Part shown: positions 56,007 to 64,000 of the stretch, piece after piece
Layout: each line of letters opens with the position of its first letter
Numbering within the stretch: the stretch's first letter is position 1
Source of the DNA: Coxiella endosymbiont of Amblyomma nuttalli
Lineage (GTDB): Bacteria > Pseudomonadota > Gammaproteobacteria > Coxiellales > Coxiellaceae
Assembly (NCBI RefSeq): GCF_018107685.1
Contig: NZ_CP064834.1
Span: 930,001-994,000 of the forward strand
Reading direction: 5' to 3'
Length of the DNA stretch: 64,000 bases
Translations under genes and position numbers: made by a program
The notes under the pieces: generated by a model
Database searches by the model: none
What the model was told of the DNA's origin: nothing
What the model saw: only the letters and a program-made list of their open reading frames with translations

Positions 56007-56687
56007 ATGATTGCTGAAAACTTAGAATTGACGGCGGAGTTACGAAACTCTATGGGTAAAAGCGCAGTACGGCGTATGCGTCAATTTGACGATAAGGTTC
56101 CTGGAATCGTTTATGGTGCGGGAAAGATCCCCCAAGCTGTTAGCTTGCTACGGAAAGATATTTTAAAAGCGCTCCAAAATACAGCAGTTTTTTCTTCTGT
56201 CCTTACCCTTAGAGTCGGCGATGAGCAACAAAAAGTAGTCTTAAAAAATCTACAGCGTCATTGTATCAAATCTACAATTCTTCATATCGATTTCCAGCGC
56301 ATTAAAGCAACGGAAAAGATAACGATAAATATTCCCTTACATTTCATTGGTGAAGATGAGTGCTCAGCAGTTAAGCAAGGTGGTGTTATTTCACATTTGC
56401 AAACGGAAGTTGCAGTTCGATGTTTACCGGCCAATTTGCCGGAATATATTGTAGTAGATCTTTCCAAACTTAAGCTGAATGAATCTTTTCGTTTGTCCGA
56501 TTTAAAGCTACCTTCAGAGGTTGAATTGACTGTAACGTCCAATCAACAACGTGACTTACCACTCGTAAGTGTTCATATCCTTAGAGTAAACCAAGCTGAT
56601 ATTGAAGCGGAAGAAACTATAGTCGCAGACAAATCTTCTCAAACTGGGGAAACTAAGTCAGAAGTTGATACTAACGAAAAGGAATAA
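56007..56687 (+). CDS. rplY: 50S ribosomal protein L25 (CTC/TL5 long form)
   Basis: Binds 5S rRNA. It is 226 aa, the two-domain long form. The N-terminal L25 domain contains LTAELRNSMGKSAVRRMRQFDDKVPGIVYG and HIDFQRI. The C-terminal TL5 domain has IPLHFIGEDECSAVKQGGVISH, CLPANLPEYIVVDLSKL and the conserved end of the beta domain. An acidic tail follows (EAEETIVADKSSQTGETKS...). It is first in the rplY-pth-ychF cluster, 3 bp before pth. Confidence 0.95.
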   Translation: MIAENLELTAELRNSMGKSAVRRMRQFDDKVPGIVYGAGKIPQAVSLLRKDILKALQNTAVFSSVLTLRVGDEQQKVVLKNLQRHCIKSTILHIDFQRIKATEKITINIPLHFIGEDECSAVKQGGVISHLQTEVAVRCLPANLPEYIVVDLSKLKLNESFRLSDLKLPSEVELTVTSNQQRDLPLVSVHILRVNQADIEAEETIVADKSSQTGETKSEVDTNEKE

Positions 56688-56690
56688 ACT

Positions 56691-57254
56691 TTGTCAGTAC
56701 CCATTAAGCTTATTGTTGGACTTGGAAATCCCGGTAATGAATATGCTGATACGCGGCATAACACAGGTATCTGGTTTGTTGAGACACTTGCTAATCAAGT
56801 AAACCATACTCTACAAAAGGAAGACAAATTTCACGGTGCTATTACTAAGGTTAATCATTGTTGGCTTCTTAAGCCCTCAATTTATATGAATGAAAATGGG
56901 AGAGCAGTGGTAGCGTTGGCACGCTTTTATAAAATAAAATCTCAAGAAATTTTAGTGGTACATGATGAACTAGATTTTCCGGTAGGTGTTATTCGTTTAA
57001 AAGAAAGTGGCGGTCATGGTGGACATAATGGCCTTCGAAATATTGTTGAGCATTTGAAAACAGGTAATTTTTATCGATTACGGATTGGTATCGGCCACCC
57101 TGAACATAAAGATCAGGTAATACCATATGTTTTGAGTACTCCATCTGAAAACGATCGAGTCGCTATTTTATCAGCGATTGATAGAGGTTTACAAATTATT
57201 AATGAATTGATGCGAGGTACATTTGAAAATGCTATGCGTAACTTACATAGTTAA
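56691..57254 (+). CDS. pth: Peptidyl-tRNA hydrolase
   Basis: Recycles peptidyl-tRNA released from stalled ribosomes. It is 187 aa (E. coli 194). [18 protein letters not shown] includes the catalytic-type N13 and H23. [24 protein letters not shown] and [13 protein letters not shown] are all conserved. Translation starts with TTG (56691) preceded by AAGGA in the end of rplY, consistent with coupled expression. Confidence 0.97.
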   Translation: MSVPIKLIVGLGNPGNEYADTRHNTGIWFVETLANQVNHTLQKEDKFHGAITKVNHCWLLKPSIYMNENGRAVVALARFYKIKSQEILVVHDELDFPVGVIRLKESGGHGGHNGLRNIVEHLKTGNFYRLRIGIGHPEHKDQVIPYVLSTPSENDRVAILSAIDRGLQIINELMRGTFENAMRNLHS

Positions 57255-57268
57255 TAGACAAATAAAAA

Positions 57269-58363
57269 ATGGGTTTTAAATGTGGTATCGTTGGTCTACC
57301 GAATGTGGGTAAATCAACTCTATTTAATGCACTAACTAAAGCAGGCATTAAAGCATTAAATTATCCCTTTTGCACGATTGAACCCAATGTTGGGGTAGTT
57401 CTTGTTCCAGACAAGCGACTTGAAAAAATCGCTCAACTGATTCAACCAAAACGAATTATTCCAGCTACGGTACAATTTGTTGATATTGCTGGTCTGGTTG
57501 CTGGTGCTTCAAAAGGGCAAGGATTGGGTAATCAGTTTCTTGCCCATATTCGTGAAACACAAGCAATCGCGCACGTGGTGCGTTGCTTTGAAAATGAAAA
57601 TATTATTCATGTTTCTAAAAATATTAACCCTTTTTCTGATATTGAAATTGTGCATACAGAATTGGCATTATCAGATATAGAAACAATCGATAAAGTCTTA
57701 ATGAAAATCACTAACTATGCGAAACAAGAGAATAAAAAAGCTCGTGAGGTGCAAATTTTATTTGAAAAATTTAAAAACTTCTTGAATCAAGGTGTACCGT
57801 TACGTAGAGTGAAATTAAAAGAAGATGAAAAAATTTCATTGCAGCCCTATCAGTTGTTAACATTAAAACCCGTTTTGTATATAGCTAATGTGACAGAAGG
57901 AGAGTTTGTAAATAATCCATATTTGGATCAAGTGCTCAAGTATGCCGCAAAAGACAATGCTAAAGTAATTACTATTTGCGCATCTATTGAAGCAGAAATC
58001 GCAGAACTTTCTCCCATAGAACAGATCGAATTTTTGCAAAGTCTAAACTTCAAGGAATCTGGATTAAATCGAATCATTCAAGCAGGTTACGAATTGATGG
58101 GGTTTATTACTTTCTTTACTGCCGGTCCTCAAGAAGTACGCGCCTGGACGTGTCTTAAAGGTACAACTGCTTCTCAAGCGGCTGGGGTCATTCATAGCGA
58201 TTTTGAGAAGCGCTTTATACGTGCTGAAGTTATTGGCTACAATGATTATCTCCAATTTAATGGAGAACAAGGCGCTAAAAACGCCGGAAGATGGCATCTG
58301 GAAGGAAAGGAATATGTAGTTCAAGATGGGGATATTATATATTTTCGATCTGGCACTGCTTGA
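57269..58363 (+). CDS. ychF: Ribosome-binding ATPase YchF
   Basis: Obg-family P-loop protein that hydrolyses ATP in preference to GTP and binds the large ribosomal subunit. It is 364 aa. G1 is GLPNVGKSTLFN (9-20), and G3 reads VDIAGLVAGASKGQGLGNQFLAHIRE. The normal NKxD motif is replaced by the NVTE-type sequence (YIANVTEGE), as expected for YchF. A C-terminal TGS-like domain ends VVQDGDIIYFRSGTA. It is third in the rplY-pth-ychF cluster, followed by tRNA-Met. Confidence 0.97.
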   Translation: MGFKCGIVGLPNVGKSTLFNALTKAGIKALNYPFCTIEPNVGVVLVPDKRLEKIAQLIQPKRIIPATVQFVDIAGLVAGASKGQGLGNQFLAHIRETQAIAHVVRCFENENIIHVSKNINPFSDIEIVHTELALSDIETIDKVLMKITNYAKQENKKAREVQILFEKFKNFLNQGVPLRRVKLKEDEKISLQPYQLLTLKPVLYIANVTEGEFVNNPYLDQVLKYAAKDNAKVITICASIEAEIAELSPIEQIEFLQSLNFKESGLNRIIQAGYELMGFITFFTAGPQEVRAWTCLKGTTASQAAGVIHSDFEKRFIRAEVIGYNDYLQFNGEQGAKNAGRWHLEGKEYVVQDGDIIYFRSGTA

Positions 58364-58388
58364 CATTCTACATGTAAACCGACAGAAT
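58360..58388 (+). promoter_or_regulatory. Possible promoter for tRNA-Met overlapping the ychF stop
   Basis: TTGACA (58360-58365), 17 bp, then CAGAAT (58383-58388), ending 26 bp before the tRNA. The -35 hexamer contains the ychF TGA. A weak CATTCT/AGAATG stem followed by CGC and T6 overlaps it and might instead terminate the ychF transcript. Confidence 0.35.
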
Positions 58389-58414
58389 GCGCTTTTTTAA
58401 AAATCGATTAGTGT

Positions 58415-58488
58415 GGCTATGTAGCTCAGTTGGTTAGAGCATAGCATTCATAATGCTGGGGTCGGTGGTTCAAATCCACCCGTAGCCA
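58415..58488 (+). tRNA. tRNA-Met, elongator (anticodon CAU)
   Basis: Full cloverleaf: acceptor GGCTATG/CGTAGCC with one G-U pair, D-arm GCTC/GAGC with AGTTGGTTA, anticodon stem TAGCA/TGCTG around loop TTCATAA (anticodon CAT), and T-arm GGTGG/CCACC around TTCAAAT. The body resembles E. coli metT (GTAGCTCAGTTGGTTAGAGCA) and not the initiator or lysidine-Ile tRNA. The discriminator is A; the next bases are TTT, so CCA is not encoded. Confidence 0.94.
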
Positions 58489-59635
58489 TTTAATTAAGTT
58501 TTTTAGTGAAGTTTAGACAAAAAGCTGTAAACAACATTGACCTCTTCCATATAAAAACATTACAGTGAATTTTTATTGAAGGGAAATAACTAGATCAGAA
58601 TATCACCAAAACATTGTGATTTTATTTTATGTATTAATTAGAAGACAAGAAAGATCAGCATTAATACCTTTAACCAGACAGATAAGCAGGAAGAAGAATA
58701 CCAAGGGAACTACTAACTATCTTCGATGTAACAGTATAGTACACTTCTAAAGACTCTTTTCGAGAAAGAGTAAGAACTTATCTTGCAAATCTCCTTTTAT
58801 TATATTAGTTTGTAAGGTGATAGTTAGGCTTGTGCTATATCTTTCTTTTCCTCGTCATCGTGGCATTGAATAAGTATCCACACCGTACTCTTGTATAGAT
58901 AGCATAATATTTTGTATGAGAGGTAAGCTTAAGAATATCAATAGGAATGATAGCGACCTAAATTCATTCAATCAGTAACACAACTGTAAAAATAAGGTAA
59001 CAATCTCATTTCTCATATCATTAGTGCTAACACGCACCGCAGCTAATCTTTAGATGATAATCGATGGTGTTTTTATAACACAAAGCAAAAGTAACCAGCA
59101 ACTCATTCTTATAAATTATGAGAATATGAATTTTCAGCAGCTATTCATGTCTAAAAAAGCAATATATGATATTTTATTTATGTCACGAATAATTTATAGG
59201 GATACTTATGATACTAATAGAGATGACCCTGCTCATTATGTGTGTTTTATTGTAATACCATCTACTGTAACAATGTGTAGTGAGTGTATGTCGTATTAGG
59301 AGAGTAAGATGGGCTATCGATTTACCTTTTTTTGGATTTATTACTTTGACTAACCACAAATAACAAGAAATATAACGGAAATAAATAAACAGTTAAGTCC
59401 TTATAGTTTTTATGTGATTTTCCTATTTTAGTTGTTAAAAAAAAGAACGACAGTACTAAAGTTGGTAGTGTGGTATACTGAGGATGAAGAGATTTAGAGA
59501 TATATTTTAATGATAAAAATTAGTGTAGGATTAATTATCTAATCAATTAATCAATCGAAAAATTCGTATAGTATGAGATCGATAGAATAATTAAAATTGA
59601 ATCAACTCTAGTAGACAATAGTAATCGAATTTCAT
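58489..59635. other. Gene-free stretch, 1.15 kb
   Basis: Between tRNA-Met and the end of epmA. The 81-codon frame at 59054-59299 shows no family features. No repeat longer than about 12 bp was noticed. Confidence 0.45.
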
Positions 59636-59672
59636 TGAAAATTGATAGAAATTGGATAAAGTTCTATCAATT
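59636..59672 (-). terminator. Probable intrinsic terminator of epmA
   Basis: AATTGATAGAA (59640-59650) and TTCTATCAATT (59662-59672) form an 11-bp stem with an 11-nt loop; read on the minus strand it is followed by T residues (ATTTTC). It overlaps the last bases of the epmA stop codon. Confidence 0.5.
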
Positions 59673-60639
59673 AAGCTCTATCGATAGTGAAGCCAATAAC
59701 GTCATCAATTCTTCTTCTTTTACCCATGATCATTAGCAGCCGATCAAGTCCCAATGCCACTCCAGAGCAGGGAGGTAATCCTGATTCTAATGCAGCGAGA
59801 AGACGTTGATCGATAGCGATTTCAGGAAGGCCGATATCCTTTCGTTTTAAATTTTCTAGTTCGAATCGTCGGCGTTGTTCGCTGGCATTAATTAGTTCTT
59901 CAAAGCCATTCGCGCATTCCAGTCCTTTAATATAGACTTCAAAACGTAAGGCTACATTAGGGTTGTATGGATCGATTTTGGCTGAAACAGATTGGGAGGC
60001 AGGAAAATCATACACGAATAACGGTTGGCTGAATCCAAGGGTTGGTTCAATAACATGAGCGAATAAAAACTGCAATAAAGTGTCACGATTCTTATAGCTA
60101 CTAGCGTTCTGTAGTGAAAATTTTTGGCTTAAGGTATGGAGTTCTGGTAAAGAAAGTGCAAATGGATTGATCGATAGATTATTTAAAAATAATTGCTCGT
60201 ACGTTTTACGGACCGCCTTTTTTGATTGGATGGTTGTTTGCAATAGTGCATCCATTTCACACATCAAATCATGATAGTTAAAACTTGGTCGATACCATTC
60301 TAAAAGTGTGAATTCAGGATTATGTTGATGACTGATTTCGTCATCTCGAAAAGCTTTGCAAATTTGATAGATTGGTCCACTGCCAGCAGCAAGTAAACGT
60401 TTCATCGCATATTCAGGAGAGGTTTGCAAATAGCGATGATGATATTTTTCATTATTGCTATAATAGGTAGTTTGAAAACTGTGGAGATGAGCATCAGTAA
60501 CGGTGTACTGTGATAAAAGTGGTGTTTCGACTTCTAAAACATTTCGCTTTGCAAAAAACTGTCGGATCTTGTTATACAGTTTGGCGCGCAGTTTTTGATT
60601 ACCAAGAGTAGCGGTGGGTTGCCACATTAAATTGGACAT
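59671..60639 (-). CDS. epmA: EF-P--(R)-beta-lysine ligase EpmA
   Basis: Class II LysRS-like enzyme (PoxA/GenX) lacking the tRNA anticodon domain; it attaches (R)-beta-lysine to EF-P Lys34. From ATG 60639 it is 322 aa (E. coli 325); the frame is open 7 codons further upstream. Motif 1 region FFAKRNVLEVETPLLSQYTVTDAHL, motif 2 AFRDDEISHQHNPEFTLLEWYRP, and motif 3 CSGVALGLDRLLM are intact, as is FEVYIKGLECANGFEEL. Its substrate EF-P and partner EpmB are also in this window. Confidence 0.96.
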   Translation of the reverse strand: MSNLMWQPTATLGNQKLRAKLYNKIRQFFAKRNVLEVETPLLSQYTVTDAHLHSFQTTYYSNNEKYHHRYLQTSPEYAMKRLLAAGSGPIYQICKAFRDDEISHQHNPEFTLLEWYRPSFNYHDLMCEMDALLQTTIQSKKAVRKTYEQLFLNNLSINPFALSLPELHTLSQKFSLQNASSYKNRDTLLQFLFAHVIEPTLGFSQPLFVYDFPASQSVSAKIDPYNPNVALRFEVYIKGLECANGFEELINASEQRRRFELENLKRKDIGLPEIAIDQRLLAALESGLPPCSGVALGLDRLLMIMGKRRRIDDVIGFTIDRA

Positions 60640-62323
60640 TGGTATTACCTCTGAAAGCACTAGCTATATTGAAGAAAGCTAATAAGTTACAATCACCATA
60701 ACAAAACCCGCCTTTGAAATGTCAAAGAATATCAATAATAAAGTCCACGAAGTATCTTAAGTATACAATATCTACATACTATCTTAAACGTGCCACCTAC
60801 AAATGATAAGCTGCAGATTAAATTAACTCTCTTCCAAAAAATAGAATTAAAATTATGCTATACTTACCTTAATTTGAAGATAGATAGATATCCTTATTTA
60901 ATGATAATAGAATAATAAAGATGAAACGAAATATTAACTCTCTGATTTTTGATAAATCATGCTCTCATTCTAGTGTCGATTTAGACCCAAGATTTCATTC
61001 ACTTAGAATATCAAACACCTAGCATATTAAACCATTTGTTTCTTATTGGTATTGGTGTCGCTGTGTTTTGTTGCACTGAATATCTATTACACTGTATTAA
61101 CAAGTTTAAAGAGCTCGATGTCACTTATTAAATTCAATCCATGACTCCCCAGAATAACTAAACAACCATTATGTTCATCAATTTTGACAACAGGTGTTTT
61201 ATAACTTAGATATAGAACTTAAGAGATGCAGAATATCAGTTATTCCGTTAGAGAGTAAGAATGACGCTACAGTTCATCGTGCGTTCAAAACTGAATTAAC
61301 CATTATCCGTAAGTGTCAACGTTTTCATAACCCACCTTGAATGCTCGCGCTTTTTTCGTTTTGTTAATTAAGGCTAATTATAATTTTACATCTGCATAAT
61401 AAATGGAAACAAGCAATATCAATGGGAACAAGCAATGTTTATATTTTGGTTGGAAGATCTGTTGTGTGCCGCTGTGAGCAGATTGCGTTCAGCTAACGGT
61501 TCAGTCAAGGAAAGTAATACATTGAATTGCTAGTATGAATTTAGTCATGATGAGTATCAATATGACATTGTAGTATTAATTATTGATGAAGGGATCGTAA
61601 CGGTAATAAGCAACAACTTAAATTATTAACCGATATAGCTGTATTTCAACAAAAGATATAATCCAGATTTAATTATCGATACTTTAGCATCAAGAGAATC
61701 CCCATGATGTCCTTGTAATTTATGTAAAATTTCTTCGTAAAAGATTTATCTATAAAGAAAGAAAGAGTTGTAAAATATCATACATGCCACCTACAATCAT
61801 TATCATCTTTCTGTAGTCACATCAAGAACGTCAATTGCAGCGTTTCCAATCTAGAATCATAAATGAAAATACCGAAGCTAATCTTGGGATTCAATTAGCT
61901 AAAGTGTTAAGATATAAGGTTAATACCATCACTTAATAACAACAATGGGTTTAAAGCGTTCGTGATTAGAAAGTTGAGGAAATCAACTCTCATCAATATT
62001 ATCTCAACAATTAGACAAGGTATTACCAGAACGGAATGTCTCGACGTTAATGATGACATTCCATGTAATTAGATGGAGTACTTATCGATATAACTTTGTA
62101 TTATTGCTGATGTATCTTAGTTTATGATTAAGAGTAATTTGCTATTTTATTGCAATACACACTGTTGCTCATGATAATCAACTTTGCCTATCTGTCAGTG
62201 ATACAGTAAAATGAGTAATCTCTCAATTGTCTGAATTTAAAAATTAACGATATTTTGAAGATGCATACGTTAGGATTACAGGTTGTGCGCGAATTATTAA
62301 ATTTGAGAGTCTCTCTATAATCT
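60640..62323. other. Gene-free stretch, 1.7 kb
   Basis: No gene can be assigned. Short open pieces, such as one around 61003-61130 containing FLIGIGVAVFCCTEYLL and one around 61818-61937 containing RIINENTEANLGIQLAKVL, might be fragments of decayed genes, but I cannot name a family. A 19-bp tandem duplication (16/19) lies at 61402-61439. Confidence 0.4.
61402..61439. repeat. Tandem micro-duplication, 19 bp x2 (16/19)
   Basis: AATGGAAACAAGCAATATC is followed directly by AATGGGAACAAGCAATGTT. Confidence 0.75.
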
Positions 62324-63034
62324 ATGATCGAGACGAAAATGTTGAATAAACCACTTCTTTGTGCTGTTGTTATTGGAAAAACGCTTTCTGATTTCTTATT
62401 TCAGCTTGAAAAAGCACAAGCTGTAGCAGACCTTGTTGAATTGCGGGTCGATTATCTTGAAAATATAAATCCAAAAATGCTTTACTATCTTGCTAAGTAT
62501 ATCCAAAAGAAAGCTATCCTTTGTTGTCGAGCTAAGCGTGACAATGGGAATTTTACGGGTACACTTGAAGCACAAAATGAAATTTTACAAGCAGGAAACG
62601 ATAAGTTTGATTATCTGGATATTGATCTCGCTGTTGCCAATAAAATTGTTATCCGACGTAAAAAAGCAAAGATGATTATTTCTTATCATAACTTTCAAAA
62701 TACACCTTCTTTAGAAACGCTGTTCAATATTGCTGACGAGATGCGAATTTTTTCCCCAGATGTTATTAAATTTTCTGTTATGACCAAGCAACTAGGCGAT
62801 GTGAATGTATTATTTTATTTTCTTTTTAGGCTTCTTCAGAACAAACCATCGGAAAATATAATCGTGCTTGGAATGGGTAAAGAAGGAAAAATAACGCGAT
62901 TGTTAGCGCCTTTACTTGGTAGCTATTTAACTTTTACTTCTATAGATGAATCTAGTTCTGCTCAAGGACAGATTGATATAAAGACAATGCAAGATTTTTA
63001 TCATCAAATTAAAATTATTTGTAATTCAAAATGA
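62324..63034 (+). CDS. aroD: 3-dehydroquinate dehydratase, type I
   Basis: Third shikimate step, via a Schiff-base Lys. It is 236 aa from ATG 62324 (an in-frame ATG at 62339 is an alternative). Catalytic residues are visible: E39/R41/D43 in VELRVDYLE, H122 in IISYHNF and the Schiff-base Lys K149 in DVIKFSVM. GMGKEGKITRLLAPLLGSYLTF and the final SSSAQGQ loop (usually SAPGQ) complete the barrel. The stop overlaps the first ATG of the next frame (ATGA), so the two genes are likely co-transcribed. Confidence 0.93.
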   Translation: MIETKMLNKPLLCAVVIGKTLSDFLFQLEKAQAVADLVELRVDYLENINPKMLYYLAKYIQKKAILCCRAKRDNGNFTGTLEAQNEILQAGNDKFDYLDIDLAVANKIVIRRKKAKMIISYHNFQNTPSLETLFNIADEMRIFSPDVIKFSVMTKQLGDVNVLFYFLFRLLQNKPSENIIVLGMGKEGKITRLLAPLLGSYLTFTSIDESSSAQGQIDIKTMQDFYHQIKIICNSK

Positions 63035-63063
63035 AGCCTTTATGGGTATTTGTGGGGAATTTT

Positions 63064-63381
63064 ATGTATAAAATTACTTTTTATGTTCCTAAAGAACACT
63101 TAGAATCTATAAAAACCGCCCTTTTTACAAAAGGAGCTGGGAAAATAGGTAATTATGAATGTTGCGCCTGGCAGACATTGGGAACAGGACAATATCGACC
63201 CTTATGTGGTAGTCAGCCCTATTTAGGTTCAAAAGGTCAAATCGAAAAAGTTAAAGAATATATGGTTGAAATGGTTTGCGAGGATCATTGTTTACAAGCA
63301 GTACTTAATGAACTAGTGCGCACTCATCCTTATGAAACACCTGCTTACGCAGCCTGGAAAATTGAGGATTGTGTTAGATAA
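63064..63381 (+). CDS. Small conserved protein, NIF3/YqfO CutA-like domain
   Basis: From ATG 63064, preceded by GGGGAA, it is 105 aa; a longer start at 63031 overlaps the aroD stop. The sequence MYKITFYVPKEHLESIKTAL, GAGKIGNYECCAWQTLGTGQYRPLCGSQPYLG, EKVKEYMVEMVCEDHCLQAV and HPYETPAYAAWKIED reads like the stand-alone version of the CutA-like domain inserted in YqfO/NIF3 proteins. It is full length for that small family. The biochemical role is unknown; HPYE and the Cys/His positions could bind metal. Confidence 0.8.
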   Translation: MYKITFYVPKEHLESIKTALFTKGAGKIGNYECCAWQTLGTGQYRPLCGSQPYLGSKGQIEKVKEYMVEMVCEDHCLQAVLNELVRTHPYETPAYAAWKIEDCVR

Positions 63382-64000
63382 TTCTCTACAAAAATAAAAA
63401 ACTATTATGAATCAAGCAAAAAAATCTAAAAACCGCTATTGGCACAAATAGCAGGTGGGAACGTCTTCTCACTCATACACATATATAAGACACATAAAAC
63501 CGGCTGGCTATACTGTGTCTAATCGTAGTGCGTAATATTTATCATAATAGTGACATTGTAAGTAACCTATCGCAACAACATTACTAGAATGGATGGTTCT
63601 TAAGCTTAGATTAACGATAGAAAAATACTGGCTCCTTTCTTATGGGCAAGTTGGTAGAAAGGATTATAACACTAACACTACGCTAGCATTATTAACCAGA
63701 GAATCAGATGATTCGCTATTAACTAGAGAATCCGATTATTCGCTACAAATTGATTTTCCTATGTGGGCAAGAGCGAGATGTGATGAAGCATCAATAATCA
63801 AATTCGAAAGTTTATGCTTCAGCCAGTTAATACAACATTCTCTCGGTTATTTACCGTATTAACAATTTTACGTAAAAAGATTACGCACTACGACAAACAT
63901 GATTTACTGCCGACATAGTACTTTTCAGTCAGTAGCATAAACATCAGTAGAATTAAAACAGTCAAACAGTAGCAACCCCACGTATTATAACGCATTATAC
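63382..64000. other. Gene-free stretch to the window edge, 0.6 kb
   Basis: No gene is supported. The 89-codon frame at 63593-63862 owes a repeated peptide (LLTRESD twice) to a 27-bp tandem duplication and has no family features. Confidence 0.45.
63692..63745. repeat. Tandem micro-duplication, 27 bp x2 (24/27)
   Basis: Units at 63692-63718 and 63719-63745 differ at three positions; both contain AGAGAATC and end ATTCGCTA. Confidence 0.85.

Noticed and set aside
58379-58400. AGAATGCGCTTTTTT as a strong terminator of ychF
   Set aside because: The stem is only 6 bp with a 14-nt loop and is offset from the T-run; listed only as an ambiguity of the tRNA-Met promoter.
63593-63862. 89-codon frame with repeated LLTRESD
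   Set aside because: The repeat comes from a 27-bp DNA duplication; the remainder has no protein features and the frame is not closed by a plausible start or ribosome binding site.

Overview
The window reads as a piece of a degenerating gammaproteobacterial chromosome, most likely a Coxiella-like tick endosymbiont (order Legionellales). This is inferred from how the proteins read, from the gene set (type I AroD, EpmA/EpmB/EF-P, Coq7, a Pht-like MFS transporter, an IscU-like remnant) and from the architecture. The DNA is AT-rich. Adding up the supported genes gives only about 36 kb of 64 kb as coding. Nearly all genes are intact housekeeping genes separated by long stretches (0.3 to 2.6 kb) with no credible gene. 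No insertion sequence, phage gene, CRISPR array, rRNA or secretion system is visible.

Layout. 1-190: tail of an amino-acid permease. 1335-6680: pdxB, priA(-), efp, prs(-), tRNA-Gln(-). 7746-14926: midA-like methyltransferase, cca(-), psd, epmB, coq7, trpG/pabA(-). 14926-20276: rpe(-), rsmJ, erpA(-), acyltransferase(-). 20595-30021: IscU-like pseudogene, MFS transporter, uvrD(-), trpS. 32606-41030: a complete, gammaproteobacterial-order ATP synthase operon atpIBEFHAGDC followed by glmU. 41819-45405: aroK, aroB, aroE. 47183-53893: purine nucleoside phosphorylase(-), rpiA(-), prlC(-). 56007-58488: rplY-pth-ychF and tRNA-Met. 59671-63381: epmA(-), aroD and a small NIF3/CutA-like protein.

How the genes fit together. 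Four shikimate-pathway enzymes (AroB, AroD, AroE, AroK) plus a chorismate-using glutamine amidotransferase subunit and Coq7 point to retained chorismate, folate/aminobenzoate and ubiquinone synthesis. PdxB points to de novo vitamin B6. RpiA, Rpe, Prs and the nucleoside phosphorylase form a pentose phosphate/PRPP/nucleotide group. EF-P and both of its main modifying enzymes (EpmB, EpmA) are all present at three separate loci. ATP synthase supplies energy coupling, and GlmU and Psd supply envelope precursors.

I found no clearly new multi-gene system. The most unusual features are in the non-coding DNA. There are more than ten two-copy tandem micro-duplications (11-27 bp units), one of which duplicates a Shine-Dalgarno/start module. 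There are also several long perfect inverted repeats, including one with 25-bp arms just upstream of trpS. In coding DNA, AroE carries unusual substitutions at shikimate-binding positions, ErpA has an internal insertion of roughly 18 residues, and both tRNA genes lack an encoded CCA end.
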